A stretch of DNA of 64,000 bases from Leuctra nigra (taxonomy: Eukaryota; Arthropoda; Insecta; Plecoptera; Leuctridae). The stretch spans positions 26,524,954 to 26,588,953 of the forward strand of contig OW203764.1 of assembly GCA_934045905.1 (NCBI GenBank). Reading direction: 5' to 3'. Below the pieces are notes generated by a model, which was not told where the DNA came from, did no database searches, and saw only the letters and a program-made list of their open reading frames with translations. Shown here piece after piece: positions 35,701 through 50,500 of the stretch. The translations under genes were made by a program, and so were the position numbers. Within the stretch, counting starts at the first letter, position 1. Each line of letters opens with the position of its first letter.

Positions 35701-38700
35701 TTACCGCCGCCGAATGTCATCAACGGTGACGCATAGAGTGGTGGCCTAAAGGGTTGCCGATACCAGAGGGTGGTCTTAATTCGGCCATCTGTGCGGAACT
35801 TGGCTGCCCCCCTGACAGAGTTGCCAGGGGCGGATTACTTTGTCTCCAATACATGTCGAAGTGAGGCTGCTTCATGAACGCTGCGACAAGATCGATCGGG
35901 ATTCGAGTATTGGTACACCCGTGGACGAAACAATTACTAGACCGGCCCACAGACTGCATGGTGCAAATTATGTGTCCATGCAGTTAATGGTGTTATAATT
36001 TTAGACTCATGTGGAGGGTGACCCAAATGACATGTTCATAATGTGATTGCAGCAGGATTGCAATTTCACACGTTAGCGCCGTTAAGGCACCTAAGGGCAT
36101 CTACCAAACTCAAATCTCACCAGAATGTGACTACATCGATAAGGGAAATACACCACACAAGATTTTGATTAGGAAGACAATGGCGTTCATTTTTTAATGT
36201 CTACTTAAAAAATTACATGATCTGACCATATGTCCCTATCATTGTAAATATAATTATTATGAAATAAACAAAAAAGAAAATTATAGGTTCTTATATAAAA
36301 GAGTTAATAGTGTGAATTTAAATAAATAAATAAATAAATGAGATTAATGCACATGAATGGAATAATTTAAGTAATATTTGCGATGGTAAAGAGAACAAAT
36401 ACGTACACTTGACTAAAGAGAAAACGGTATTTGAAAGAAACTGATTGGCTGATAAAGATCAATCAAGGATTGATTTTCAAGAAACCTGACCAGTAGCCAA
36501 TCCGTCACTTCCAAATACCGTGTTTACTTTGGCCAGTGTATACATCAACATATTTTGAGCCACTTAAATATCAATCACGACGCATGTGATGACGTTTATA
36601 AATGCGATCAGCTAAATCATAACATAATGTAAGACGCTACTACTACGAAATGTGGTCCATTCATTTGATAAAAACAACATAATAACGAGGGATGCGCATC
36701 ACATATTAGCTAAAGTAAAGAGAAATAATTTAGTGACGTCGAGTTGAAAAAGGTCATGAATCGTGCCCTTTCAGGTAGAGAAGTAATTAGCCTAGGAACC
36801 TGGGTATTTTATGAGCTCCTCGTTCTCTTTGTTCTCTTAACAAGCATTGAAATATTACTAATGAGGACGTATCGACTTTTCTAAAACGAGAGGCTCACAA
36901 AAGAACTACAGAGAGGAGTTGGAGAGGATCGAAAATGTCCTCTGAATTGAATATCATCATTTGAAATCATCGCTTTTATCCGGGTCTAATGGCAGCTGCG
37001 TGCTTGCTGCGTGTAAAAACATGAATCCTGCGTGTAGCTCCCCCCCCCCCCCATTACCCCCCATGCAAGCGCATTCCCCTCATTACCATAACGATTTTTA
37101 ATCTCTTCATTTATGCAGAATAATTACTCCGCGTTTTATTTGTGAAATTAGCACTTTGCTCTCTTCCAGAAGCGCGCGCAACAAACGCCGATAAAAATAT
37201 AACGCACGAACATTTTTACACAGCCCGTCGACAGATAAAATTAAATTTATACCTCGACATGAAATGAAAATAATAATATTATATCTCGGGGTATCATTTT
37301 TTACCGTGAGCCTTGACGTGGCCCGAGTGAGAAATCGTGTCGCATTCGTCAGGCTTACAGACGTGAGCACTTGCAAACGCGACGCCAATACAAGCGTCAA
37401 GACGCCCCGTATTAATAACGACGCCGAATAGCCACAGGTAGCGACGTCTCGACGCCCACAGGTGGTTTCCTGGCGTCGACGAGGTCAGCTGGCGAGACTC
37501 GCGGCCGGAATTATTATTTTTATCCATCCATTTGTCTGATAAATTTAAAAATTGAAGCTACCGAAGTTTGAAATCATCTTGAAGTAAATGTACCTACTTG
37601 CAAAAAGCTTACAATTCCGCATTGACAATACAACATAGCACAATTCATTGTGATGTACCTATACAGTTTGCTTAACTGTAGACTCTGAAATCATAAAAAT
37701 CACAAATTATTATGTCACCTCAATTATTATGAAAATGATACGGAATTCCCTCCCCTATATCATTTTCAAAATTTCTGGACAGATATGTCTCAAACGTATA
37801 AAAGTGTCTGCTCACTTTTATATTTGTAACAGTTACTTCTGCAACTAGTTTGAATATCAATTCGTTTATTCGTTTAATCGTTATTCAATCGGAGAAGTTT
37901 CTTCGCAAACCATAGGAATGTTCCGAAATTGATGTTTGTGTTCCATTTCAGGGAGAGTGGGTGCCAGGTTCACGCACCTCTATCAAGGGGACTATTACCA
38001 AAAGATATAATTTCCAAATGTCATACAATTAGTACAAAACCTCACCGAATTCCATTCTTGTAGTCAACTAGAAGATATTTCCAGTAAGCATCGAGCAAAT
38101 GAAATAATTAGACCATTCTCAATGAAAGAATGCCGACAAAACCTTAATTCCCCAATTACCCTCGTACACAACATTATCTGAAAACACGCTATCTTCATTC
38201 CAGAAACTTCGTAGTTAAAACAAGCCAAGTTATAAAAGTTCGGATCAATTATTTAATGGACTGGTGATAGTGATTCGTTGACGTTACTACACATTTTCAC
38301 TCCTCCGTCTTAAATTTGAAGACCGTAGCAACGGTTGCCAGGGACGTTTACATTAGAGTAAACAACATTTACGATACGATTCAGAATGAAGGTGATAATA
38401 GCGCTCGGCCGTTAGACAACATTTGAAAATGATAACATGTCCCATAAGTGGATGTATCTCTGATAGAATATTTACATGATCAGTCTGATTGCATAGGTAC
38501 TTATTATTAGCATAGAAGTGCACACTTTTTCCATTTTTGCTTAATTTCGGCAAAAAATATACTCCATCGGAAACGATTGGAGATCAAACCGGTGAACCAA
38601 TTGAGACAATGTTTTTATAAAATAAAATATAGCATTAATTACTAATTAACAATGAAAAAAATTAAAATTATACCAAGTAACAAATCTTAGGGCCTGTTTT

Positions 38701-41700
38701 TCAATGCCTTGCTAACTTTTAATCAGTCGATTAGGACTATATTGCCATGGCAACAACCAATGACAACCCTCGAATGAGTGTTTTAAACTTATCTACTAGT
38801 ATCTACTAGTACTTATTGACGTCCGAGAGGTTTGCGTCCTGAAAGCGTAAGTGTCAAGACTTGGCCTCCTGGCATTCCCCCCGCCCACTCACGACGTTAA
38901 GCCACCGCGTGTGACGAGGTCTTAGCACATCATGACGTCACTCCAAGTGGACTCGATCGTATTTCCATATCAAAGCACTCATGTGGCCCATCCCCTCCAC
39001 ATCCCCTAGCCCTTGTCAAGAACAACCCTCCAGGCAACGCGGCTTGAGCAGCTCCTAACCTCGCATAATGCGCCACTAAGACAATACTAACCTAGGATAA
39101 CAGGCAAGTAGACCGTGACAGGTCAGAGATAATACGTTTCTTAGATGACAGGGGCGGGGGTCACAGAGTGTAACGCGATGACCTCTTTATGACGGATGCA
39201 GCTATTACGCAATGTTATTTCAAAGTTATAATGGTTAAAGCCCTATCACACTGAATTGCAATCCGTGTATGGAACCGGCGGTTGGAAAATATGGTTGGCC
39301 GCGCATGTGCAGAGACTGAATTTGGTCAACCCACGGGTTGGGTTGAAAAATAGAGAAGTCTCTATTTTTCCGGTTCCAACAATTTGTTGTGGTACCACGT
39401 GACGTGAACTTACCAATAGGATGCTATAAATAATAGCTATAAATCATATTAATCAGATGAATATTTAACTTGAACATGTGTATGGATAAATATTGCGTAT
39501 TATTATTAACTTGTACTTACTTAAATATCTTTCTTTCACAAGTAATCACTCTAAATATGAGATTTGGATTGCCCCTGTCAGATTTTGTTATTCCATTTAC
39601 TTTTATTTTGGTTACTATGGCAACTGCTTTCTGCGCAACTCATGAGTGTCAATTGTGAACCAACCAACATCAACCCAAACAGTTGCGTGTGATAGGCGGT
39701 TGCCTCCTTTTGCAACAAAAGTTTCCATACGACAGTTCCAACCACGGGTTGCAACTCAATGTGATACCCACTTTACCATATTCCACTATACAATTCAAAT
39801 TGGACAACTTCAATCATAAGCCAATTGGATTTCAGAGTTTCATTCAAAACAATATTTCATTGGCTAGAATTTCAAATTGTCCAACTTGAATTGTCATAGT
39901 GGAATATGGACTTTAGACGGCTGAGTAGTGAGATTTATTTTGTCCTACAGACGTTTAGTGCCATATTTTTACTAATTTTCGAGCACTAAATGTCTGTAGG
40001 ACAAAATTAAATAAACCATTCCGAGCTATGAAATTATTTTCAAGACTATTATTGCCATGGCAACAACCAATGACAATTTTTGAATGGTATGAATGGTTGA
40101 ATGGGATGAACAGCATGGTAGTGGAAATATTGGTAACTAATTATAATGCTATAACGGAAAGAAAGTTATGCCGGCATAAGGCTTAAAGCATTTTGTGAAT
40201 CTAGCCTAAAGCTTGATTTACACGGGTCAATGTATTGATCAATACATTGAATTCAAGAGGCTGTGCACATGTGCAGAGCCACTTTTGGATATGATAAAGT
40301 GACTCTGCTCATGTGCACAGCCTCTTGAATTCAATGTATTGATCAATACATTGACTCGTGTAAATCAATCTTAAGTAAAAGTTTTACGTTTTGGTTCTAT
40401 TAATAGATTGAAATCACCAAGATTCTGTCGAAAATCGCCCCTAAATAAATCACGTGTTTTATAATTTCGATCAATTCGGTCAAGAAAATATCAGCTCGAT
40501 CAAAGAATCGGTGTTATATCGCACGAACAATCGGAATAAAGCAAAAACCAGAACCAAGAGTAAAAAACAAACGCTCTCTGAAATATATTGCATGCACGTA
40601 GAGACTCGCTTAACAACGCTTTACAGCAAGCCCATCCACGGCCCCATGGTGACTTTTTGTAGCAGTAATAAAGTGCAAATGTTGTCGCGAAGATCTCGTA
40701 ACAGGTGGCAGCACAGATCTGCGCGCTCAGCACTGTGCTCGCATCCAAATGAGGGTAATTCTCTACTCAGAGTCCCGCCCACATTATCCCGAATAACACT
40801 TCGCGCGGAATAGGGGAGAGGTGGAAAACTCGGCTACATTTTCCACCGGGCTTTCCTCTTCACTTTTAAATCGATGCTAATCTCATTGTATTAACCAGAT
40901 GGGTCTCGAATCTTCTACTAACGAGAGATTGCAGTTTTTTTTTACCGGACTGGAAATCAGAGTAAAGTAATGAAGCTAAGTCCGGGCCGTCAGGTCGCTA
41001 AGTATCAGGACATGTGATGTAACTTATCCCTGTAGGATTTAAGCGCAATTATCACTATAAAATGCGCCAAGATAGGTTAGTGGACAAGTTACTACCAGAT
41101 CAGGACACATACATGATACATACTATCATCAGGAAGGTGCTGGATATGATCTTAAAAATTACAAAACATCCGCCTAAAATATAACGTAGGCCCAGTTTTT
41201 CAATGCTCTTCTAAATACGTTCGTTAAGTTTCGGTTACTTAGGGCCGGTCTTTCAATAGCCTGCTAAACCAGTAGTTATGATTTAATCAGTCATTCTAGG
41301 AATGTGATTGGTTGTTGCCATGAAAATTGACTACTGAAATGTATCTAATTTTCAGATTTCCACGAGTTTGGCAACAAATTTTGACTTTTAAGTTGGTGTT
41401 TATATTGCTAGGAATTAGCTATGCTAATTATTTTTCACACATTTCATAATTTAAATGGTTCAAAAGTTATTGCGATATTTAGGAAATATTTATCACCAAC
41501 CAATGTTTACCTTTTAGTACAGCCGATTCTTAAATTTAGCAGATAACGGGCCTTAGTGTTTAGGAAAATACTCCTCTAGCAATACAAACGTTAATGGCAG
41601 ATAAAATGTGCAAAGTACGATGAGTTAAAATATTGCACGAATAAGAGATTGAAAACAAACGTGTGATGAATAAGTTATAGATGCGATGTTTCAAAGAGAA

Positions 41701-44546
41701 TGGAAACAAAAGATATGAAAGATCTATTGGCCACTTCCCGAACAGCACACGTACATCGGAAAGTATCGCCCATTACCATTGATTGTAGTATTCAGTATTC
41801 AATAGTGGATTCTTCTCCTCTCTTTGTTACATACCATCCTGAGTAAACTATTGATTGTTATTGATTGATCGTGTTATGTTTTAAAGTTGGAAGGTAAAGT
41901 TCCAATAAATATTGCTTTGTAAAGAAACCTGGTTTCTTTCTATGAAGCGTTTATATAATGTATTTCAAAGTGAAGACCATGCAAAATTTTGACTCGTCAC
42001 TGTTCATCAACGATTAATTTCCGTTCGCACAATGCAGGTTGGACCGTATTTCGAATCAATCCGAAATTTAACATAAAATAAAAATAAAAAAAATTGGAGA
42101 ATCAATTCCAGTGATTTAACGAATTGCATCTAATCGGTGGATGAATGAAAACAAATACTTGAAATTTCGCCCAATTATTCAGAAATTCTAGTTAGATTTC
42201 TTCTTTTGTGGCCTTACAGGGCAAATAGGGCAAATTCTACTTCACTTGAATTATAGAGAACTAAAAGTTGATGCAAATTTGCTCAATTACTTATATTTTT
42301 CAAATGATCTATCGACACTTTTATCTGTTTCAACATTTTTGGGATAATATGTATCGTCTAATCTACAAAATCGGCCAGAGTTTTCTATTGATATTTCTAG
42401 TCCATCGAACTCCTGAATAAACACCGCGGCAGTGTCGCGGCCAAATGTTCCTCTAGTGTTTGAAAGTGGCGTCACTTCCCGCCCCTGCGAGTGATTCAGC
42501 CGGGTGACTGTTCATCTATGCAGGAGGCGACGGCGACGCAACTCGATTATACAACACAAGATGGGGCGACGAGAGGAACAAAGAGACGCTCGCAGATGTG
42601 GCTTACGTCATCACAGACTCGCGGGTTTCACGCCAACACAAAGCAAAGTGCTGTTGTCCTGACGACGACGATGATAGGGAGATGCAGCCTCCGCAGTCGC
42701 GGGGGCCCAGGCAGGGGGCCCGAAAATCAAGATTGAATGAATAATATTAAAAAAAAATTACGATAATCGATCGTAATGAAAATAGTAGTAATTTAAAGAA
42801 TGTTATCAAATCGACCAATATTTATTCAAATCGAGTTAAAATGCACTAAATTCTATAGCGAATTCAAAACTTGCCCGCCCCTGCGCGGCCCGGACCCGCG
42901 TATTGTTATGGTACCCTCTCCTGCACGGCCCGGACCCGCGTGTTGTTATGATACCCTCTCCTGCACGGCCCGGACCCGCGTGTTGTTATGATACCCTCTC
43001 CTGCGCGGCCCGGACCCGCGTGTTGTTATGATACCCTCTCCTGCGCGACCCGGACCCGCGTATTGTTATGATACCCTCTCCTGCGCGGCCCGGACCCGCG
43101 TATTGTTATGATACCCTCTCCTGCACGGCCCGGACCCGCGTGTTGTTATGATACCCTCTCCTGCGCGGCCCGGACCCGCGTATTGTTATGGTACCCTCTC
43201 CTGCACGGCCCGGACCCGCGTGTTGTTATGATACCCTCTCCTGCGCGGCCCGGACCCGCGTGTTGTTATGATACCCTCTCCTGCGCGACCCGGACCCGCG
43301 TATTGTTATGATACCCTCTCCTGCACGGCCCGGACCCGCGTGTTGTTATGATACCCTCTCCTGCACGGCCCGGACCCGCGTGTTGTTATGATACCCTCTC
43401 CTGCGCGGCCCGGACCCGCGTATTGTTATGGTACCCTCTCCTGCACGGCCCGGACCCGCGTGTTGTTATGATACCCTCTCCTGCGCGGCCCGGACCCGCG
43501 TATTGTTATGGTACCCTCTCCTGCACGGCCCGGACCCGCGTGTTGTTATGATACCCTCTCCTGCGCGGCCCGGACCCGCGTATTGTTATGATACCCTCTC
43601 CTGCACGGCCCGGACCCGCGTGTTGTTATGATACCCTCTCCTGCGCGGCCCGGACCCGCGTATTGTTATGGTACCCTCTCCTGCACGGCCCGGACCCGCG
43701 TGTTGTTATGATACCCTCTCCTGCGCGGCCCGGACCCGCGTATTGTTATGATACCCTCTCCTGCGCGGCCCGGACCCGCGTATTGTTATGATACCCTCTC
43801 CTAGACTAAAATCGAACCTAGGGTCATAATGTTTTACCTTCTATTTACAAAATATCAACGCAACTGGATTTACAATATAGAAACAGTCATAAAGTATTTA
43901 AAAAAACACACACACACACAAACAGATGCATACGTTTAATAGAAAATATGGTTTGCAATTAAAAAGGTTGGGGGGGGGGGGGATGAAATATGAAGTTACG
44001 CCACTATAGGGAAATGATGCGATAAGTATAAGAATAAGAATGTAGAATAAGAATGATAAGAATGTATTGTGGGAAGGAGGTGGTCGTGGCCTAACAGTAG
44101 GGAACCTCCTCAGCATGTGCTTCTCGACTGAGGGAAACCATGAAAAACCTCAGTCAGGAATGACAGTCGCTGGTATCGAACCTGCGACTTCCGGAGAAGA
44201 GGCGCAACCATGGATCATGATCGGATGGGTGGGTGGGGTGACGGGGCGCACACAACGACAATATAGAAACGGAAATTGTATAAAGAGGGTAAGAAAACAC
44301 GATCCTTTCGACTCGAAGGGGGTCTGGGTCCCAAATGCCCATAATTATTGGATTCTTAACTTTGAACAACGATTCGGGGCTCTAAATTGCCACATTTTGG
44401 CTAGAGTTAAACCTAGTTTAGTTAAACCAAACTCTATATAGTCTAATGCATTTATTGGTGTTGAATCCAAGGAATGTCCAGGGGGGAGGGGCCTGCCCAT
44501 CATGGCAGTGGTCAGTGCCTGTGCCTATCAACAGTGCCTATCATCA

Positions 44547-44581
<35 letters not shown>

Positions 44582-47500
44582 TATTTATCAACAACAGAAT
44601 ACAGGATTCCACATGTGTGATATGATAAATTAATCATATCATGTTAATTAACATCATGTTGAATATTACAAGAAATTAAAACAATATTTTCGACTAGAGA
44701 TTGTTATATCCCGAGTTCGACTGAGAAATATCAAATATGTGATGCTTTGATCGTCAATCACAATTCAATCTCCTTGAAACGTCTGAATATTGCCCCCCCC
44801 CACCCCCCCCCCCATCCACTCTGGAAACACACCCCAGAATATGCCACTGCCTTCAAAATAAAAATCATTTTGCACACAAGACAAACAGGGGTGGAGTCCT
44901 AGTAAAATAAATGCCAGGGCGCAAAAAAATTACAAAATCCGTGGTGTTCACGACCCGCGGGGGGTTTGAGGAACAAGACCCCCAAATTTGACCCCGGCGG
45001 GAATTTTTTGAAAAATAAACATTTTAAGTAATAATTTTACGCATTTGGGAGCGTGTTTTTAAATTAATTTTAAAATTCTCTAATTTATTAAAAGTTTTTT
45101 ATGAATAAAATCGTAAACCATTATGAATTTAATGGATTTTGAAAAATATGGCAGGGCGCACCCGGCCTGTTTCCCAAAAAATCCTTGATGACGAACCAGT
45201 CGTGTGGTACAATTTGTACCTTTGTGCTGTGATGTCGAATGAACACGTTTGAATGGCAACACGGCCCCGCCGCTTTCCATACGCCAGACACAGCTCAAAG
45301 TTCAACGAATCCCCGTGAAGAAAACGAAACAAAAAGCATCCAGTCGACGACGGCAGCCACAACACTCCCGTCTGTCCGCCACGAGTCCGGTCGATACTCG
45401 TCACTAATTCACGTTTCTCTTATCAGTCGCCGATGTCCGCTTAACGGGTAGTACACCGCCAGCCCGATGTCCGCTGAACGAGTAGTACATCGCGACGGCG
45501 ATTGTCAACTGGTGGCTGCGTCATTGCGCGGCGTCACGACGCCACCGAGGGGATAATCCCGTTATGAAGCGACGCTGAATCGAGTTACGACGACGCCGAC
45601 GGCGCTCCACCAACTCAAGTGGGTGGGTAGAGCCGGGAGGGAGGGACGCCGTTTGACACGATGCTGGTTTCATTAATGATCGACTGATGGACAAGTTTAA
45701 GCACTGATTTTTAAGGATAAATTGCATGAACTTGTATAGGGAGATGAAAATTAATAGATTAATTAATAACGGTCATTCACCGTTGTAATTGCTTTGGACG
45801 TGTGCTGTTTTTATAAAATACCAGCTGCCTGTGCCCCGGCGTTGCCCGGGTGTTATGAGTAGCCCCTGAGTGTCAAGCATCTTATGATACACAGGGGCCA
45901 CGCAGGTAGCCTATCTTTACGACGCTAGCCGAAACAATTCTTGCCTCCGGTGAAGGGGTACAAAAAATTAGAAAATAATGCTTCATTCGGAATTAGAATT
46001 TAAACATTTACAAAATAAATCATATTGGAACGAGCACTGTCTCCATTCTGAGCCCAATTCGTCACAATTTATTCAATACCATTAGGAAACATGACGGCGA
46101 AATGATAGCAGGAGCCTCATTCGTTGAGTGAAGCCTGATTCCACTACTTTCCCATTGCTGGTGGATGATTCGCCTCTTTGCAGTTACACAATTAGTCTCT
46201 TGGCCAAAGAGTTAGGAGCCATCTTCACACTTGTATTTGCGACGTGCAACTTGAACCTGTGAACTGAGCAAACTGTTTCTGTGCGATGAAAAGTTTTAAC
46301 GCTAATCATGACGGACTATACGCAGGACTATCAGTCTGGGGGTTGAACCCGGGATGACATTCAAGCGCCCTTGTTGAGCGACACAAAAGCTTGCACGGAT
46401 CTGTGACATGAAGAAGGTACAACAATATGAAGAAGGGGTCACAGAATGGCACTTGATTGGCATCCTGTTGATAGCGGCAGAAAAGCAGGAAGTTCAGAAA
46501 CTTTTCGCTGTTTATCTGCTCTTTCTTGGAATTCGATGTATTTGTTTATCCAACTACATCTCCTATTTGTTCGGCTTCCTTAATTTCATTTCATAAAAGA
46601 TGTATTTCACAATAAATATTAAATGTCCCAGCTATCAACAAAAGAAAAAAGCTTCATATTTTCTTGGTTCTCTCTTTTTCTTTGAAGGCAGAAATAGAAA
46701 AAGACACAAGGTGTCGCTACGTTCACAACTCGTGTTACGTTGTGTCGAAGTGATTCTAATAAGATGGCTTCTTTCTCACGAGTTCAAAGAATACGAGATA
46801 TATCATCTGCTAACACTTCCACATAGAGTGAAGCCTGTTAGGACCTCTTTGACTCTACTAAACACCTTCCGTCATATGAAACACAGACTTTATATAAGAA
46901 TTGTACATTATTTCACAAAGAATATTTCTTTGAAGGAAGGAAGAGAACTGTATTTGTTTGTGTCATTGGAGCAACAACGCGTGTGACCAATGATACGGCT
47001 TCTCACACTCGGCTCCAACAGAAAACGAATGTTCTACACATCTGATTGGTCGACATGACGGCGCTCCTACGTAGTGCTAAGCCCTATACACGATGTGCGC
47101 GGATCAGATGTAATAAGAACACAATGGGTTCAACCAATGATAAAAGTTCTGATTGTTCACAAATCAAAAGTTATTTAGGTCGAATATTTACGAACTTTTA
47201 AACATTCAAAGTTAACCTTAGAACTAAAACTGGTCATCATTTCATTCGGGGAGTTGCTTGTCGGCGGCAGAGATTTAATCAACATCAAATCTGGTTTTGA
47301 GAGATTCAATAAAATTAAAGTTTGTGAAACGTGCAATAATTTAATGTTTATTTATGAAAAGTTAAACGTAAGAACCTGAAACGAATAATTAATATAAAAT
47401 CTAGAGTTTGTAATTCAGGCTCTTCTTATTTTAATTATGTTTTAATCAATGTACAATATAAACATTATGTCAGAGAAAAGTAATTTGCAGTATAGTTTCT

Positions 47501-50500
47501 AATATTTCAATGTAAATAAACGTGAATATAATACCTATGATACACCTTTTGTAGTCTAGGTTAAATGTTATTTAATTAAAACACCAGCCTCTTACATTTC
47601 CAGTATTTTATTGAGGAACTTCGCGTACCGTCAGTCTTTTTAACCTCGTCGTATTTGAAAAAAATATTATACATTTGTTCAATAAATACTTTCTAGGTGG
47701 GCGGCTAAAAAAACATCTCCAAACTTTGTGACTTCAATTGAATAACAGTTTGCGCATTTACGTTCCACTTCAATGGGCAATAACGATGAACTGCAAAACG
47801 TAGATAATCAAGAGCCTATCCCTTTATTAGACTTTTCAAAGAAAACTCTCGCGAAAAAAAAGCCCATTTCCCATCTCGAGACGAGCGAATATAATGACTC
47901 CCTCGGGTTTCCCGACATTTCCATTCACTCGCCTCCCCCGCCTGTGTCTGTAAATCAATCCCGCGTGATCCAGGACACTGTCCGAGATTACATCTCCAGC
48001 ATCCCGGCTCCAGCCTGGAGGCCGCGCGTCGCATTCAATTACAGATCAGTGCGACGCGACGCGGTGGCTATTTCCAGCAGCATTGATTAGCGATACAATG
48101 GCACCGCGGGCGAGATGAATCTGTCGTGATTGTCGAGAGGAAGACGCTTGCTTGGACCGCGTTGATAAGTGAGACTTTGTTGGTGGATTCCACTAGACTT
48201 ACCTTGGAGAAGAGGTAATAGTGGCCCAAGGTAAGTAAAATAATTGTCATATTATATAGTGGCTACAACGAGTTCAGAATTCGGTTCGAGTCCAGAATAG
48301 GAGTTTAAACGATTTTTTTATTATATTTAAAAATCATAGTTGACATTCATGAATTATCTCAATTTAGAAATTAAATCAAACTTTAGAACAAAAAATGATC
48401 GACATTTAAATACGCAGGGTTTCCACTCAGGTTGTCGGCAAAAAACATTGAATGAGCTTGAGTATATAATTTTAAGAGAGGTATAAAAACATCTGTATTC
48501 AAAATTGTACCAACAAATTTAAATACAAAATAATGAACTAAGTAAACTGATGGGCTTAGCTATGGAAAAGTGACTACTTAATAAGTGGTAACAGTGGCCA
48601 AGTGAAGTCATGATATGTAATCTACAACGTTGTGTATGAGTTCCTGATCGTATGAATGGCAGGTGGAAAGGACCAACATGTTTTCCTACTCAGCACTCAA
48701 ATGTTAAATAGAAGCTGACTTCACAAATGGTGGCAGAAGTGGGATTTTATGTTGTAATTATAAAACATTCTATTTTCTCAATACACGATTTATTGTACGT
48801 GTATCAACAATTAATTGCTTTCGCCTTATTAAAGAAAATGAGGATATTTCTTTATTTATTTCCTTGACAACCAATTTCACAGTTCATTTGGCCTCTCTTC
48901 GTGTACTGATAAAAAGGAGCCAAATAAAACGTTGAAATCTCCGCATAAGCAAACGCGTGCGCCAATTACGCCCAACAGTCTGAGAATTGTGCCGGCGACA
49001 TTCATTAAATCCGTCTCCTTCATGCAAACATCTTCACTAACAACGTGTTTACATCAGCAGTTTCAGCCTCGTATTGTGCTGCCAGTAATCGTTACTCTCG
49101 ATGGCGTCAGCGTTCAAAGCAGAATCAAACCCACGCTAATTGAACCAAGCAAACAGAGCTGCAGTAATGTGATATTTTCAGGGAATATTCCACCTACACG
49201 ATACACGAGGAACCTGAAGCGTTCGAACACAATATTTTAATGAAGCTACTCTTTATGTGTCTGGTTACAGTTGCAGGTTTATCGGAGTTAAACATTGGAT
49301 TTATACAACTAATTTGATTCGAGTGGTGTCATGTGACAATACCTAATCGTTAACCTGATTTCTACACTCGATCCGGCCAATGGCGTAACATCAGATTTCA
49401 CCCCCCCCCCCCCCCTATGGCCCCCCCCAGGATATTTTTCCGGCCCCTTACGTGTTTAGTTGCCTACATTGCACAAATCTTTTCAATTACTGTAATTCCC
49501 GTTTCGTGTTGCGAATTTTTGTTGTACAGGTAGAAGGTAAAATACAATAACAATATGTACGATTTGAGTCTGGAAGAAGGCCTCAGACCTCACAACAATA
49601 CGCGGCTCCGGGATGCGTAGGCCCGGAGAAATGTTTGAATTTCTTTGTAGAATTTAGTGCAATTTAAAGCGATTTAAACAAGTCAAGGCCGATTTCATAA
49701 TTTAAATAACTGACATTTTCATTACTATCGATGATCGATATTTTTGGTTTTTATGGTATTCATTCGTTCCAAATTCTCGGGCCCCTCTAACCCCCCCCCC
49801 CCCCCCACAGCTCCGGGGGCTGCAACATCGAAGTTACGCCAGTAGATCCGGTGGAAAATTCTCTCAGATAAATTATTAGCAACTTTACAATTGATGGTTT
49901 TCTGTCACTTATGCCCACTTTCTCAGTTTTGTTTATGTTTTGTTTGTTTTTGTGTTAATGCCCAGGTCACACCGTTCAACTAATCAATCTAAAGAAATTC
50001 ACACAGTCGAGGTAGTGTCATCAAAGCGGTTACAGAGTTATTGAACGAGATCCCGTTATTGGTAGAAAATTAAAAATGGAACCGTTTGACTAATTAAGTT
50101 AAAATGTTGCATGGTCATTGGGACCAATATTTCCAATGTTTTCGTCAATTTTCAGACAAATCTGGCAAAAAATTCAAGAGTATTTACATATAACGAACAT
50201 TTTATGCTCATTTCAAGATCCAATTTATTCTATGAATAAATTATAACTGCTCCTTTGACGCATCTTGTATTTCCAATGCAAGGTCTACAATCGATCATCA
50301 GCTTGATGAATTGCACAATACGAAGGCTCGCTAATCAACGCGTTACCCAGAGCGTCTTCCTAGCAAGGTTGTGTGTGGTATTGGCAGACATGACAGCAAC
50401 TCATCCACACAACCAGCCCTTCAAGACAGCTACAAAACAACCACCGCTGCATTGCACGATACATCCCAGACTAGCAGCAAACTCGTTACTAACTTTGCCA

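Noticed and set aside
42800..43791. Repeated peptides of about 67 residues ([16 protein letters not shown] type)
   Set aside because: They are translations of the 40-bp minisatellite, which is read in several frames because 40 is not a multiple of 3.
44067..44441. 124-residue frame with GIEPATSG
   Set aside because: This peptide arises from the B-box region of a tRNA-derived SINE; no gene.
47774..48090. 105-residue plus-strand frame starting at a true ATG
   Set aside because: Antisense within ETFDH intron 3, with no conserved motif; compatible with a chance frame in a GC-richer patch.
48150..48180. Possible copy of repeat R (CGCGTTGATAAGTGAG)
   Set aside because: Only the short core matches; no CTAGGAAAACGC start and no body.
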